Shown one piece after another: positions 1-8,364 of a stretch of 64,000 nt of DNA (positions are counted from its first letter, which is position 1; every line of letters starts with the position of its first letter). The translations under genes and the position numbers were made by a program. The notes below the pieces were generated by a model. The model had not been told where the DNA came from and made no database searches. It saw only the letters and a list, made by a program, of their open reading frames with translations. Origin of the DNA: Agrobacterium arsenijevicii (GTDB lineage: Bacteria; Pseudomonadota; Alphaproteobacteria; Rhizobiales; Rhizobiaceae); assembly GCA_000949895.1 (NCBI GenBank), contig JWIT01000005.1, positions 1 to 64,000 of the forward strand. The letters are read 5' to 3'.

Positions 1-146
1 CACTTATTCAGAATACAAACATCAACGCGCACCCGGACGCAACGGTACCGGGAACTGCTACACCCGCCCCTGATCTGCCCCACCCCGGGGTTCGCAGCGC
101 CCGCTTTCGGAATGAACCGCCAGCGAAACATCTCATGGGAGCCCTG

Positions 147-247
147 CGCATCGGCCCGAAAATCGAGACCGATTTTCGACAGGAACAATGCGCCACCTAA
201 AGGTTAGAGCGTCCTTTGCTGCGTCCTTTCGGACGCAGGGCGCTCCA
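147..247. repeat. Dispersed intergenic repeat, copy 1 (RIME-like)
   Basis: A short dyad (gaaaatcgagaccgattttc) is followed by AGGAACAATGCG and, after a gap, by GCGTCCTTTCGGACGC and a GCGCTCC end. The same arrangement recurs at 57248-57346 with about the same spacing, so this is a dispersed element and not a gene-specific site. The rest of 1-513 shows no convincing gene: 1-146 is non-coding to my reading, and 250-513 is presumably the promoter and leader region of puuD. Similarity to known rhizobial intergenic mosaic elements is inferred from general knowledge. Confidence 0.6.
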
Positions 248-513
248 AGGCTCCGCAGCCTTATATTTTAGCACATCGAAAGACTGCACAAAGGATAATA
301 GCTGAGTCGCGTTACCCAGCTAAGCACAAACTATGCGGCAAGAGGCGTTCGTTGCAACTTTGCCGGGTTTGCCGCCGCCGGGTCTGCACCTGCACCAAGG
401 TTGTGGACACGAGCGCGCCAGATTGTGAACAATCATCATGCGGCCTTTGCTTTTCCCTTTCCTAACGATCAAATTTCTCGCAATGTGCGCTGCACAAGGA
501 TCAGGGGAACCGC

Positions 514-1776
514 ATGTACGAATACGCCATTGCGTGGGAATGGATGGCTTTTGCCGTTCGCTGGCTCCACGTCATCACCGCCATCGCCTGGATCGGCTCA
601 TCCTTCTATTTCATCGCGCTCGATCTCGGGCTGGTCAAACGGCCGCATCTACCGCCGGGGGCCTATGGCGAGGAATGGCAGGTGCATGGCGGCGGTTTCT
701 ATCACATCCAGAAATATCTGGTCGCCCCCGCCCAGATGCCCGAGCACCTGACTTGGTTCAAATGGGAAAGCTACGTCACCTGGCTTTCCGGCTTCGCCAT
801 GCTCTGCATCGTTTATTACGGCGGCGCCGATCTTTTCCTCATCGATCATTCGGTGCTGGCGCTCACCCAGTTCCAAGCCATCTGTCTGTCGCTAGCCTCG
901 CTTGCCATCGGCTGGCTGTTTTACGATTTCCTGTGCAAATCGCCGCTCGGCAACAATACCTGGGGCCTGATGATCGTGCTCTATGTCGCGCTGGTGGCGA
1001 TGGCTTGGGGTTACACGCAGGTCTTCACCGGCCGCGCCGCCTTCCTGCATCTCGGTGCGTTTACCGCCACCATCATGTCGGCAAACGTCTTCTTCATCAT
1101 CATTCCGAACCAGAAGATCGTCGTTGCCGACCTGATCGCCGGGCGCACGCCGGACCCGAAATACGGCCGCATCGCCAAGCAGCGTTCGCTGCACAACAAC
1201 TACCTGACGCTGCCCGTCATCTTCTTCATGCTGTCGAACCATTATCCGCTGGCTTTTGCGACGCAGTTCAACTGGATCATCGCCGCACTCGTCTTCCTGA
1301 TGGGCGTCACCATCCGCCACTGGTTCAACACCACCCATGCCCGCAAGGGCAAGCCGACATGGACCTGGCTGCTGACCGCGCTCATCTTCATCGTCATCAT
1401 GTGGCTTTCCACTGTGCCGAAAGTGCTGACCGGCGAAGAGGAAGAAAAGGCCGCGACGCTTTCGCCGATGCAGCAGCAATTCGTCAGCGACGCGCATTTC
1501 GCGAAAGCCCGCGATGTGGTGCAGGGCCGCTGTTCCATGTGCCATGCCGCCGAGCCGGTGTGGGACGGCGTGCCCTTCACGCCGAAATCGGTGAAGCTGG
1601 AAACCGACGCGCAGATCGCGGCGCACGCCCGCGAAATCTATTTGCAAGCCGGCCGCAGCCATGCCATGCCTCCCGGCAACATCACCGCCATCACCCCGCA
1701 AGAGCGCAAAGTGCTGACCGCATGGTATGAAAGCGCCGTTTCCGGGGGCAAAGACGCCAAGGAAAAAACCGAATGA
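514..1776 (+). CDS. puuD: Urate hydroxylase PuuD (membrane, cytochrome c domain)
   Basis: Predicted membrane-bound urate oxidase, which converts urate to 5-hydroxyisourate and passes electrons to the respiratory chain. The 420-residue protein has a long hydrophobic N-terminal part (about residues 10-310, several membrane segments) and a C-terminal cytochrome c domain with a CSMCH haem site (C340, C343, H344) and a likely Met ligand at M385 in HAMPPGN. This two-part arrangement and length fit the PuuD family. The ATG at 514 follows an AGGGGA ribosome site. The stop overlaps the guaD start (ATGA), so the two are co-transcribed. The remaining urate-pathway genes lie at 9.1-12.1 kb on the other strand. 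Confidence 0.9.
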   Translation: MYEYAIAWEWMAFAVRWLHVITAIAWIGSSFYFIALDLGLVKRPHLPPGAYGEEWQVHGGGFYHIQKYLVAPAQMPEHLTWFKWESYVTWLSGFAMLCIVYYGGADLFLIDHSVLALTQFQAICLSLASLAIGWLFYDFLCKSPLGNNTWGLMIVLYVALVAMAWGYTQVFTGRAAFLHLGAFTATIMSANVFFIIIPNQKIVVADLIAGRTPDPKYGRIAKQRSLHNNYLTLPVIFFMLSNHYPLAFATQFNWIIAALVFLMGVTIRHWFNTTHARKGKPTWTWLLTALIFIVIMWLSTVPKVLTGEEEEKAATLSPMQQQFVSDAHFAKARDVVQGRCSMCHAAEPVWDGVPFTPKSVKLETDAQIAAHAREIYLQAGRSHAMPPGNITAITPQERKVLTAWYESAVSGGKDAKEKTE

Positions 1777-3083
1777 GCATGGTACTGCTGCGTGGCCGCC
1801 TGTTGAGCTTCCGCCGCGCGCCGCTCTCCATCGACGATACGCAAAGCTATCTCTACATCGAGGATGGCGGCCTGCTGCTCGAAAACGGCAAGATCGCCGC
1901 CATCGGCGAATACGCCGATATTCGCAGCCAAGCGCCGGAAGAGATTGAGGAAAAGGATCACCGACCGCACCTCATCGTGCCGGGCCTTATCGACATGCAC
2001 CTGCATTTCCCGCAGATGCAGGTCATCGGCTCCTATGCCGCCAATCTTCTCGAATGGCTGAATACCTACACCTTCCCGGAAGAATGCCGTTTCGTTGAAA
2101 CCGCACATGCGCAACGCATAGCGACGCATTTTTACGACGAACTTCTGCGCCACGGCACCACCACCGCTGCCGCCTATTGCTCCGTGCACAAGACATCCGC
2201 CGACGCCTTTTTCGCGGAAGCCATGAAGCGCGACATGCTGATGATCGGCGGCAAGGTGATGATGGACCGCAACGCCCCGCAGGGCCTGCTGGACACGCCG
2301 GAAACCTCCTATGACGAGACCCGGGCCGTCATCGCCGACTGGCACGGCAAGGGCCGCAACCACGTCGCCATCACGCCCCGCTTCGCCATCACCTCCACGC
2401 CGAAACAGATGGAAGCCGCACAGGCGCTGGCACAGGAATTTCCCGATCTCTTCATCCAGACGCATCTTTCCGAAAATCTGGACGAGATCAAATATACCTG
2501 CGAGCTCTATCCGGAAGCGACTGATTATACTGACATCTACGTGCGCTACGGCCTGATGGGCAACAAGACCCTGCTCGGCCACGCCATCCATCTCTCCGAG
2601 CGCGAGGCGGACGTACTATCGGAAACCGGTGCGGTCGCCGTGCATTGCCCCACATCGAACCTCTTTATCGGCTCCGGCCTGTTCCCGATGAAAAAGCTGC
2701 AGCGTCGCGAAAAGCCGGTGCGGATCGCGGTTGCGACCGATATCGGCGGCGGATCGAGCTATTCCATGCTGCGCACCATGGATGAGGCCTACAAGGTCCA
2801 GCAATTGCTGGGCGAACGCCTGAACCCGCTGGAAAGCTGGTATCTGATGACGCGTGGCAATGCCGAGGCGCTTTCCATGGTCGACCGCATCGGCACGCTC
2901 GACGCCGGCACGGATGCCGACATCACCGTGCTCAACGCCTCCTCCACCCCCGCCATGGCGCTGAAGATGGAAGTGGTGAAAAGCCTGACCGAAGAACTGT
3001 TCCTGATGCTGACCATGGGCGACGACCGCACCGTCGTCGAGACCTACGTGGCCGGCAAGGCAATGAAAAGCACGCTTGCATAG
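1773..3083 (+). CDS. guaD: Guanine deaminase
   Basis: Amidohydrolase-family enzyme deaminating guanine to xanthine, the entry step to urate. In the 436 residues I see the metal-binding HLH (H76, H78) in PGLIDMHLH, a third histidine in IQTHLSE (H231), GHAIHLS (H270/H273) and the metal-binding aspartate D323 in VATDIGGG. Length and motifs match bacterial guanine deaminases. The start codon overlaps the puuD stop by four bases, implying translational coupling. A strong intrinsic terminator follows directly after the stop, closing a puuD-guaD unit. Another aminohydrolase specificity is possible, but the neighbour makes guanine much the best choice. Confidence 0.9.
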   Translation: MSMVLLRGRLLSFRRAPLSIDDTQSYLYIEDGGLLLENGKIAAIGEYADIRSQAPEEIEEKDHRPHLIVPGLIDMHLHFPQMQVIGSYAANLLEWLNTYTFPEECRFVETAHAQRIATHFYDELLRHGTTTAAAYCSVHKTSADAFFAEAMKRDMLMIGGKVMMDRNAPQGLLDTPETSYDETRAVIADWHGKGRNHVAITPRFAITSTPKQMEAAQALAQEFPDLFIQTHLSENLDEIKYTCELYPEATDYTDIYVRYGLMGNKTLLGHAIHLSEREADVLSETGAVAVHCPTSNLFIGSGLFPMKKLQRREKPVRIAVATDIGGGSSYSMLRTMDEAYKVQQLLGERLNPLESWYLMTRGNAEALSMVDRIGTLDAGTDADITVLNASSTPAMALKMEVVKSLTEELFLMLTMGDDRTVVETYVAGKAMKSTLA

Positions 3084-3086
3084 TTC

Positions 3087-3122
3087 GGCTGAGGCCGAAA
3101 CATTCGGCCTCAGCCTTCTTTA
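3087..3122 (+). terminator. Intrinsic terminator after guaD
   Basis: A perfect 13-bp stem (GGCTGAGGCCGAA, loop ACA, TTCGGCCTCAGCC) is followed by TTCTTT. It starts three bases after the guaD stop codon and ends the puuD-guaD transcript. Confidence 0.85.
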
Positions 3123-3158
3123 TACCGGCCAAAATGCGAATGACTTCTGGAGTGCGCC

Positions 3159-3911
3159 GTGCCGGATTTTGAGACAACCACCATGATCATGGTTTTCGCG
3201 ACATTCATTGTCGCGGGCATCGTCAAGGGCGTGACCGGCATGGGGCTGCCGACCGTAGCCATGGGTGTGCTCGGTCTTTTCATGCCGCCGGTGGTCGCAG
3301 CGGGTCTGCTCATCCTGCCCTCCTTCATCACCAATATCTGGCAATTGCTGGCCGGCCCGGATTTCAAGGCCATCGTTTCGCGGCTGTGGCCAATGATGAT
3401 CGCCATTGCTGCCGGCACCCTTCTCGGCATCCGGCTGATGACGGCTGGCACCGGGGTCTGGACCACCTCGGCGCTCGGATTGTGTCTTGCGGTTTACGCG
3501 GCCTATAGCCTTCTTGCAAAACCCTTTGCCATTCCCGCGCGGCTGGAACCGAAGCTCTCCCCGGCCGTGGGGCTGGCGACCGGCCTTCTGACCGGCAGCA
3601 CCGGAATTTTCGTCGTACCCGCCGTACCCTATATCCAGTCGCTCGGTTTTACCCGCGACGATCTCGTGCAGGCGCTCGGCCTTTCCTTCACCGTTTCGAC
3701 CATCGCGCTCGCGGCTGGTCTCGCCTCTCAGGATGCCTTCCGCGTCGAGCACCTGTCGCTTTCAGCACTTGCCGTTCTGCCGGCGCTGCTCGGCATGTGG
3801 CTTGGCCAGAAAATCCGTCGCATCGTCAGCCCCGCGACATTCCGGCGCTGGTTCCTCATTTGCCTGCTTTTGCTGGGTGCCGAGCTGTTTTTGCGGGCCT
3901 TCTGGGGATGA
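3159..3911 (+). CDS. TSUP (TauE/SafE) family membrane permease
   Basis: A 250-residue, very hydrophobic protein with about eight membrane segments. The opening stretch, with ATFIVAGIVKGVTGMGLPT, and the half-way repeat containing GLATGLLTGSTGIFVVP are the duplicated signature of sulfite-exporter TauE/SafE-type permeases, which move sulfur-containing or other organic anions across the inner membrane. The GTG at 3159 is taken as start because TGGAG lies at a good distance upstream; ATGs at 3183 and 3189 are alternatives. It lies between the guanine/urate pair and an LldD-like enzyme. The substrate cannot be read from the sequence. Confidence 0.8.
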   Translation: MPDFETTTMIMVFATFIVAGIVKGVTGMGLPTVAMGVLGLFMPPVVAAGLLILPSFITNIWQLLAGPDFKAIVSRLWPMMIAIAAGTLLGIRLMTAGTGVWTTSALGLCLAVYAAYSLLAKPFAIPARLEPKLSPAVGLATGLLTGSTGIFVVPAVPYIQSLGFTRDDLVQALGLSFTVSTIALAAGLASQDAFRVEHLSLSALAVLPALLGMWLGQKIRRIVSPATFRRWFLICLLLLGAELFLRAFWG

Positions 3912-3988
3912 AATAACAACGATTTTTATGTCGCAACCACCGCAACCATGATACATGAAGCCAACATTCAAATGTGAAGGCTTTATCC

Positions 3989-5122
3989 ATGGGCAAAATC
4001 CTGACCATCGCAGACCTGAAGAAACAGGCCGAGCGCCGTGTGCCGAAGATGTTTTTCGACTATGCCGATAGCGGCGCTTGGACGGAAAGCACCTACCGCG
4101 CCAACGAGGAAGACTTCGCCAGGATAAAGCTGCGCCAGCGCGTGATGGTGGATATGACCGACCGGTCGCTGGCCACCGAAATGGTCGGCCAGAAGGTATC
4201 CATGCCCGTGGCACTCTCCCCCACCGGCATGACCGGTATGCAGCATGCCGATGGCGAAATGCTGGCCGCAAAGGCAGCGGAGGAATTCGGCGTGCCTTTC
4301 ACGCTCTCCACCATGAGCATCTGCTCCATCGAGGATGTCGCTTCCGTTACCTCGAAACCCTTCTGGTTTCAGCTTTACGTGATGAAGGACCGGGATTTCG
4401 TCAATAATCTGATCGACCGGGCGAAGGCGGCCGGATGCTCGGCGTTGGTGCTGACGCTCGACCTGCAGGTTCTCGGCCAGCGCCACAAGGACTTGCGCAA
4501 CGGCCTATCCGCCCCGCCGAAATTCACCCCGAAACACATCTGGCAGATGGCGACGCGGCCGAAATGGTGCCTCGACATGCTGCGCACAAAGCGCCGCAGC
4601 TTCGGCAACATCGTCGGCCACGCCAAGAATGTCTCCGACCTGTCATCGCTCTCTTCCTGGACAGCCGAGCAATTCGATCCGCGCCTGTCCTGGAAGGATA
4701 TCGAATGGATCAAGCAGCGCTGGGGCGGCAAACTGATCCTCAAGGGCATCCTTGACGAGGAAGATGCGCGCGCATCCCTCGATACCGGCGCGGACGCCAT
4801 CATCGTCTCCAACCACGGCGGCCGCCAGCTCGACGGCGCGCATTCATCCGTCGCCATGCTGCCGAAGATCGTCGATGCCGTCGGCGACAGGGTCGAGGTG
4901 CATATGGATGGCGGCATTCGTTCCGGTCAGGACGTGCTGAAAGCGGTAGCACTCGGCGCCAAGGGCACCTATATCGGCCGCCCCTTCCTTTACGGCCTCG
5001 GTGCTGATGGCAAACAGGGCGTGACGACGGCGCTCGAGATCATCCGCAAGGAAATGGATATCAGCATGGCGCTTTGCGGCAAACGGCTGATCACCGATGT
5101 GGATCGCAGCATTCTGGCGTGA
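3989..5122 (+). CDS. lldD: FMN-dependent alpha-hydroxy acid dehydrogenase (LldD-like)
   Basis: Member of the L-lactate dehydrogenase/glycolate oxidase flavoprotein family, which oxidises an L-2-hydroxy acid to the 2-oxo acid at the membrane. The 377 residues form a TIM barrel with the catalytic motif SNHGGRQLDGA (H276, R279), the substrate/FMN region FQLYV and the FMN-phosphate loop MDGGIRSG...IGRPF. I prefer the ATG at 3989 because GTGAAGG lies eight bases upstream; the ATG at 3974 lacks a ribosome site. L-lactate is the usual annotation, but glycolate, mandelate or another hydroxy acid cannot be excluded. It ends facing the SMR gene, with a palindromic repeat between. Confidence 0.82.
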   Translation: MGKILTIADLKKQAERRVPKMFFDYADSGAWTESTYRANEEDFARIKLRQRVMVDMTDRSLATEMVGQKVSMPVALSPTGMTGMQHADGEMLAAKAAEEFGVPFTLSTMSICSIEDVASVTSKPFWFQLYVMKDRDFVNNLIDRAKAAGCSALVLTLDLQVLGQRHKDLRNGLSAPPKFTPKHIWQMATRPKWCLDMLRTKRRSFGNIVGHAKNVSDLSSLSSWTAEQFDPRLSWKDIEWIKQRWGGKLILKGILDEEDARASLDTGADAIIVSNHGGRQLDGAHSSVAMLPKIVDAVGDRVEVHMDGGIRSGQDVLKAVALGAKGTYIGRPFLYGLGADGKQGVTTALEIIRKEMDISMALCGKRLITDVDRSILA

Positions 5123-5195
5123 TGGTCACGACACAGTAGACGGGACAAAGCTCGACGCCGGTGCGCCGGCAAGACTCTTGCCGATACGCTTCCTC

Positions 5196-5312
5196 CCTCA
5201 TCCCTGTGCTTGTCACAGGGATCCAGCCAGCCCAAGTCTTTGGGCTGAAAGGGCTTTCCCCGCCGCGCAGACGCGCGCCGGCTGGATTCCTGTGACAAGC
5301 ACAGGAATGAGG
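5196..5312. repeat. Long inverted repeat, REP-like palindromic element A
   Basis: Two 33-base arms (5196-5228 and 5280-5312) are reverse complements with two differences. Each arm holds its own small palindrome (CCCTGTGCTTGTCACAGGG in the left arm), and a third hairpin (AGCCC...GGGCT) sits between them. It fills the gap between the converging lldD and SMR genes, where it may also serve as a bidirectional terminator. Element B at 30246-30332 has the same build with a different core. Confidence 0.8.
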
Positions 5313-5318
5313 TTGAGC

Positions 5319-5663
5319 TCAATGCCCCACCGTCTTCGAAAACACATTGACGATCACGACACCCGTGATGATGAACCCGAGGCCGATGACAGCCGCGAGA
5401 TCCAGCGTCTGGCGGAACACGAAATATCCAATGCCGGAAATCAGCACGATGCCGAGCCCGCTCCAGATCGCATAAGCGACACCGACCGGCAGCGCGCGCA
5501 GCGTGAACGACAGAAGATAAAAGGCCGCGCCATAAAACAGCGCCATCAGCACCGTCGGCAGCAGCTTGGTAAATTGCTGCGATTGCTGCAGGAAAGAGGT
5601 CGCAATGACCTCGCAGACAATGGCCGCGACAAGCGCCCCATAGGTAAAAACAGCCGCGTTCAT
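5319..5663 (-). CDS. SMR-family multidrug/quaternary ammonium exporter
   Basis: A 114-residue, four-helix inner-membrane protein of the small multidrug resistance family (EmrE/SugE/QacE). The essential membrane glutamate is present (E18 in AAIVCEVIATS), as is the loop motif GVAYAIWSGLG. These proteins work as antiparallel dimers that swap protons for cationic drugs; some family members export guanidinium. The ATG overlaps the stop of the TetR gene by four bases, so the two form a regulator-pump operon. The substrate is not predictable here. Confidence 0.88.
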   Translation of the reverse strand: MNAAVFTYGALVAAIVCEVIATSFLQQSQQFTKLLPTVLMALFYGAAFYLLSFTLRALPVGVAYAIWSGLGIVLISGIGYFVFRQTLDLAAVIGLGFIITGVVIVNVFSKTVGH

Positions 5664-6232
5664 CGTTCCATTTCCTTTTTCGTCTGAGCGATCATCCGGG
5701 CCTTAAGAGCCGCCCTGTCGCCACCTGCCCTGCCGTCATCGGCCAGAAGATCGGCAAACCATATTCCATCAGCCGCAAGCCGCACGAGTTCCAGTACCAC
5801 CCCGTCATCCGTTTCTTTATGACGGATGAGACGTCCCTCGAACCAGCGCGTCCACATCCGCCGAAGCGACGGTTCACTGATCATCGACACCGACAGCGCA
5901 GCCCATTGCCTGCCCGATTCCCGGTCGCGATCGGCAAAAACCGCGTTCACATATGCGCGGGTGAAGCATCCATGGGCTTCACGATCCTGTGAGATGAGCA
6001 CGTCGATTTCCGCATCCAGCGCCGCCAACAGGTCCGCCATGACAGCTTCAAGCAAGGCCTGCTTGGAGGCAAAATGGTGAAACAGGCCACCCTTCGTCAC
6101 CCCCGCCGCATCCGCCACCGCCTGCACGGAAAGTGCCGCAACACCCTGATCGGCAGCAAGTTTCGCCGCGCAATCGAGAAGATTGCGACGGACGAGTTCG
6201 GGCTGCTTCTTGCGTTCGTGTGCGTTTTTCAT
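5660..6232 (-). CDS. TetR-family repressor of the SMR pump
   Basis: A 190-residue TetR-type regulator. The N-terminal helix-turn-helix reads LSVQAVADAAGVTKGGLFHHF, followed by the usual alpha-helical ligand domain (TetR_C-like, with WFADLL near the end). The ATG at 6232 is chosen because a candidate operator lies just upstream (6239-6260); an upstream ATG at 6244 would put the operator inside the gene. Coupled ATGA overlap with the SMR gene indicates it represses its own operon and is released by a compound the pump removes. This last step is inference from the common arrangement. Confidence 0.85.
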   Translation of the reverse strand: MKNAHERKKQPELVRRNLLDCAAKLAADQGVAALSVQAVADAAGVTKGGLFHHFASKQALLEAVMADLLAALDAEIDVLISQDREAHGCFTRAYVNAVFADRDRESGRQWAALSVSMISEPSLRRMWTRWFEGRLIRHKETDDGVVLELVRLAADGIWFADLLADDGRAGGDRAALKARMIAQTKKEMER

Positions 6233-6238
6233 ATTTCT

Positions 6239-6260
6239 AAACATACCGGATGGTTGGTTT
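6239..6260 (-). promoter_or_regulatory. Candidate TetR operator and promoter
   Basis: A 22-bp interrupted dyad, AAAC-2-ACC-4-GGT-2-GTTT, lies immediately upstream of the TetR start. Upstream on the same strand is a TACAAT -10 box with TTGCAA 15 bp further out, so a repressor bound here would block the start of transcription. The spacing is one or two bases short of ideal. Confidence 0.45.
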
Positions 6261-6411
6261 CTTTTCAAGGAAATTGTAGAGGCCGTGTGCGGGTTGCAAT
6301 TCATACTTAATTAAGCATGAAAACTATCTCTAAAGTTTTAGCGGTTTTGTTGCCGGAAAGTGTCAGTAAAACTTGGGGCCACAGCGGCGGTCGAACAAAA
6401 AGGGGTGAACT

Positions 6412-7716
6412 ATGTCGGGAACGATCAAACGGGGAATGGCGGGTGCATGGGTCTTCGCACTCACCTTCTTTTGCGCGATCCTCTCATTGCAGGCATCGCC
6501 CGCCAACGCCGGTTACGCCCATTTCATCATGGACGCCAATACCGGCAAGGTTCTCGCCGCGCAGAATGCCGATGTGCTGAACCACCCCGCCTCGCTGACC
6601 AAGATGATGACGCTCTACATGACGTTTGAGGCGCTGCATGCCGGCCGGCTTCGCTGGAACCAGAAGATAACCATGTCCAAGAACGGTGCCGCCACCATTC
6701 CCTCGAAGCTTTATGTGCGACAGGGCCAGACCTTCACCGTGCGCGAGGCCGTCTATGGCATGATCGTGAAATCCGCCAATGACATGGCAGAAGGCATGGG
6801 CGATCATCTCGGCGGCTCCGAGGCGAGGTTCGCCGAAATGATGACCCGCAAGGCCCGTCAGCTCGGCATGACGAAGACGGTCTTCCGCAACGCCTCCGGC
6901 CTGCCCAGCAAATCGCAGGTGACGACGGCGCGCGACATGGCGCGGCTCGGCCTTGCCCTGCAGCGGGATTTTCCCAAGGAATACGGCCTCTTCGCCATGG
7001 AATCCTTCAGCTTCAGGGGTAAACGCATCCGTGGCCACAACAATCTGATGTATCGCTACAACGGCATGGACGGCATCAAGACCGGTTACACCAATGCCTC
7101 CGGCTTCAACCTCGTCAGTGCCATCAATGATAACGGCCGCCGCGTCGTCGGCGTCGTGCTGGGCGGCAAAACCGCACGCAGCCGCGATGCACAGATGGCC
7201 GCCCTTCTGGACAAGGCCATGCCGCAAGCCTCGAGTGGCCGCGGCAACACACAGCTGGTGGCCAGCGCCAATGTCAGCCGCACATTCGATGCCGTTCCCC
7301 CTGCATCCATAACCCCCAAAGCTGTACCATTGCCGATGTTTGCCGAACGCCGCACCGATCCGATCGCCATGCAGATCGCCACGGCCAACAGCCAGATGGC
7401 GGACATGATCCAGGTCTCGGCCATCCCAAAACCCGCACCTGCTGCTCCATCTGCCGGTCAACGCAGCCGCTGGGAAGTGCAGATCGCCGCCACCGACAGC
7501 GAAGCCGCCGCCCGCTCGCTGCTCGCCAACGCCCGCTCCAACATCGCGGGAAGTTATGCCGGGATCGCGCCTTACACCGAAGCGGTGCAAAGCGGCTCGG
7601 CAACGCTCTACCGCGCCCGCTTCACCGGTTTCGAAGACCAGTCCTCCGCGGTTTCCGCCTGCAAGGAACTGAAGGCGCAGTCTTATGCCTGCGTGGTGAT
7701 GAACAGCGAGGGGTGA
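6412..7716 (+). CDS. D-alanyl-D-alanine carboxypeptidase with SPOR domain
   Basis: Periplasmic penicillin-binding protein of the S11 (DacA/DacC/DacF) class that trims the terminal D-Ala from peptidoglycan stem peptides. The 434 residues carry a signal peptide cut after ANA (residue 33), the catalytic SLTK (S61, K64), the SAN triad (S121-N123) and KTG (K223-G225). After a Pro/Ala-rich linker the C-terminal ~80 residues (WEVQIAATDSEAAA to SYACVVMN) form a SPOR domain, which binds denuded glycan at the division site. This two-part arrangement is common in rhizobia. A good AGGGGTGA ribosome site precedes the ATG. Confidence 0.92.
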   Translation: MSGTIKRGMAGAWVFALTFFCAILSLQASPANAGYAHFIMDANTGKVLAAQNADVLNHPASLTKMMTLYMTFEALHAGRLRWNQKITMSKNGAATIPSKLYVRQGQTFTVREAVYGMIVKSANDMAEGMGDHLGGSEARFAEMMTRKARQLGMTKTVFRNASGLPSKSQVTTARDMARLGLALQRDFPKEYGLFAMESFSFRGKRIRGHNNLMYRYNGMDGIKTGYTNASGFNLVSAINDNGRRVVGVVLGGKTARSRDAQMAALLDKAMPQASSGRGNTQLVASANVSRTFDAVPPASITPKAVPLPMFAERRTDPIAMQIATANSQMADMIQVSAIPKPAPAAPSAGQRSRWEVQIAATDSEAAARSLLANARSNIAGSYAGIAPYTEAVQSGSATLYRARFTGFEDQSSAVSACKELKAQSYACVVMNSEG

Positions 7717-7719
7717 GGA

Positions 7720-8004
7720 TCAGTAGTGGAAGCGGCATTGATGAATAATCAGGACCGTTTTTTCCCCTTCGCCGCGAAGCTCATAAACAAGCCGATGCTC
7801 CTGCGAAATCCGACGTGACCAGAGGCCCTTCAACTGAAAACGCAACGGCTCGGGTTTTCCGATGCCTTCGAATGGATGCCGCCGGCAATCCTTTATGAGT
7901 TCGTTGATGCGTTCCAGCATCTTGCGATCATATTGCTGCCAGTGAAGATAATCTTCCCAGCCCTGATGGCTCCAGCCGAGAGCAATCGCGCCCTTTTGCT
8001 GCAT
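7720..8004 (-). CDS. yoeB: YoeB/Txe-type mRNA interferase toxin
   Basis: A 94-residue RelE-superfamily toxin that cuts mRNA in the ribosomal A site. The family pattern is clear: WEDYLHWQ, INELIKDCRRHPFEGIGKPEPL, WSRRISQEHRLVYE and the C-terminal RFHY. The catalytic Glu, Arg and His positions known for E. coli YoeB all have counterparts. It is about ten residues longer than E. coli YoeB, at the N-terminus (MQQKGAIALG). AGGAGA lies upstream of the ATG. It is the second gene of a YefM-YoeB operon, 53 bp after the antitoxin stop. Confidence 0.9.
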   Translation of the reverse strand: MQQKGAIALGWSHQGWEDYLHWQQYDRKMLERINELIKDCRRHPFEGIGKPEPLRFQLKGLWSRRISQEHRLVYELRGEGEKTVLIIHQCRFHY

Positions 8005-8057
8005 GAGAGTTTCTCCTGATAGAAGCTCGCACTCATGCGCGATGGGTTGTGAAAAAA

Positions 8058-8309
8058 TCAGTCGACCAGATCATGGCTTTCGAAAACGCCGGCGTCCACA
8101 TCGGACATCGACTTTCGAAGTCTGGCAAAATTCTCCGGCGACGAGCAGAGATGCAGCGTTTCCATCAAACCTTCGTATTCATCCTTATCGATAAGGACGG
8201 CAGACGGCTTGTCGCGCCGGACAATTTCCACGGCGACGCGATCCTGCGCCACTTCATCCAGAAGTGATGCAAGGGATTCGCGTGCTTTTGAAAACATCAC
8301 CGTGCGCAT
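8058..8309 (-). CDS. yefM: YefM/Phd-family antitoxin
   Basis: An 83-residue antitoxin. The N-terminal DNA-binding Phd/YefM fold is seen in FSKARESLASLLDEVAQ and the core strand in VEIVRRDKPSAVLIDKDEYEGLMET. The acidic, probably disordered C-terminus wraps the toxin. Antitoxin before toxin is the normal order. The 53-bp gap before yoeB is larger than the usual overlap and holds a separate strong ribosome site for the toxin. A TGTAC-type palindrome lies over the promoter. Confidence 0.88.
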   Translation of the reverse strand: MRTVMFSKARESLASLLDEVAQDRVAVEIVRRDKPSAVLIDKDEYEGLMETLHLCSSPENFARLRKSMSDVDAGVFESHDLVD

Positions 8310-8324
8310 GATTGTACCTCGACT

Positions 8325-8364
8325 GAGTTGTACGATAAATAGTACAACTCTTCGGGCAATTCAA
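8325..8364 (-). promoter_or_regulatory. yefM-yoeB promoter with YefM operator
   Basis: A perfect inverted repeat, GAGTTGTAC (8325-8333), eight bases, GTACAACTC (8342-8350), overlaps the -10 region. On the minus strand I read TTGAAT (8359-8364), 17 bp, TATTTA (8336-8341). A further TTGTAC half-site lies at 8312-8317. E. coli YefM is known to bind palindromes with TGTACA cores, so this is a good candidate autorepression site. Confidence 0.65.

Noticed and set aside
438..1730. 430-codon frame overlapping puuD
   Set aside because: Another frame of the same strand as puuD, rich in Arg/His, without motifs; PuuD is clearly the real product.
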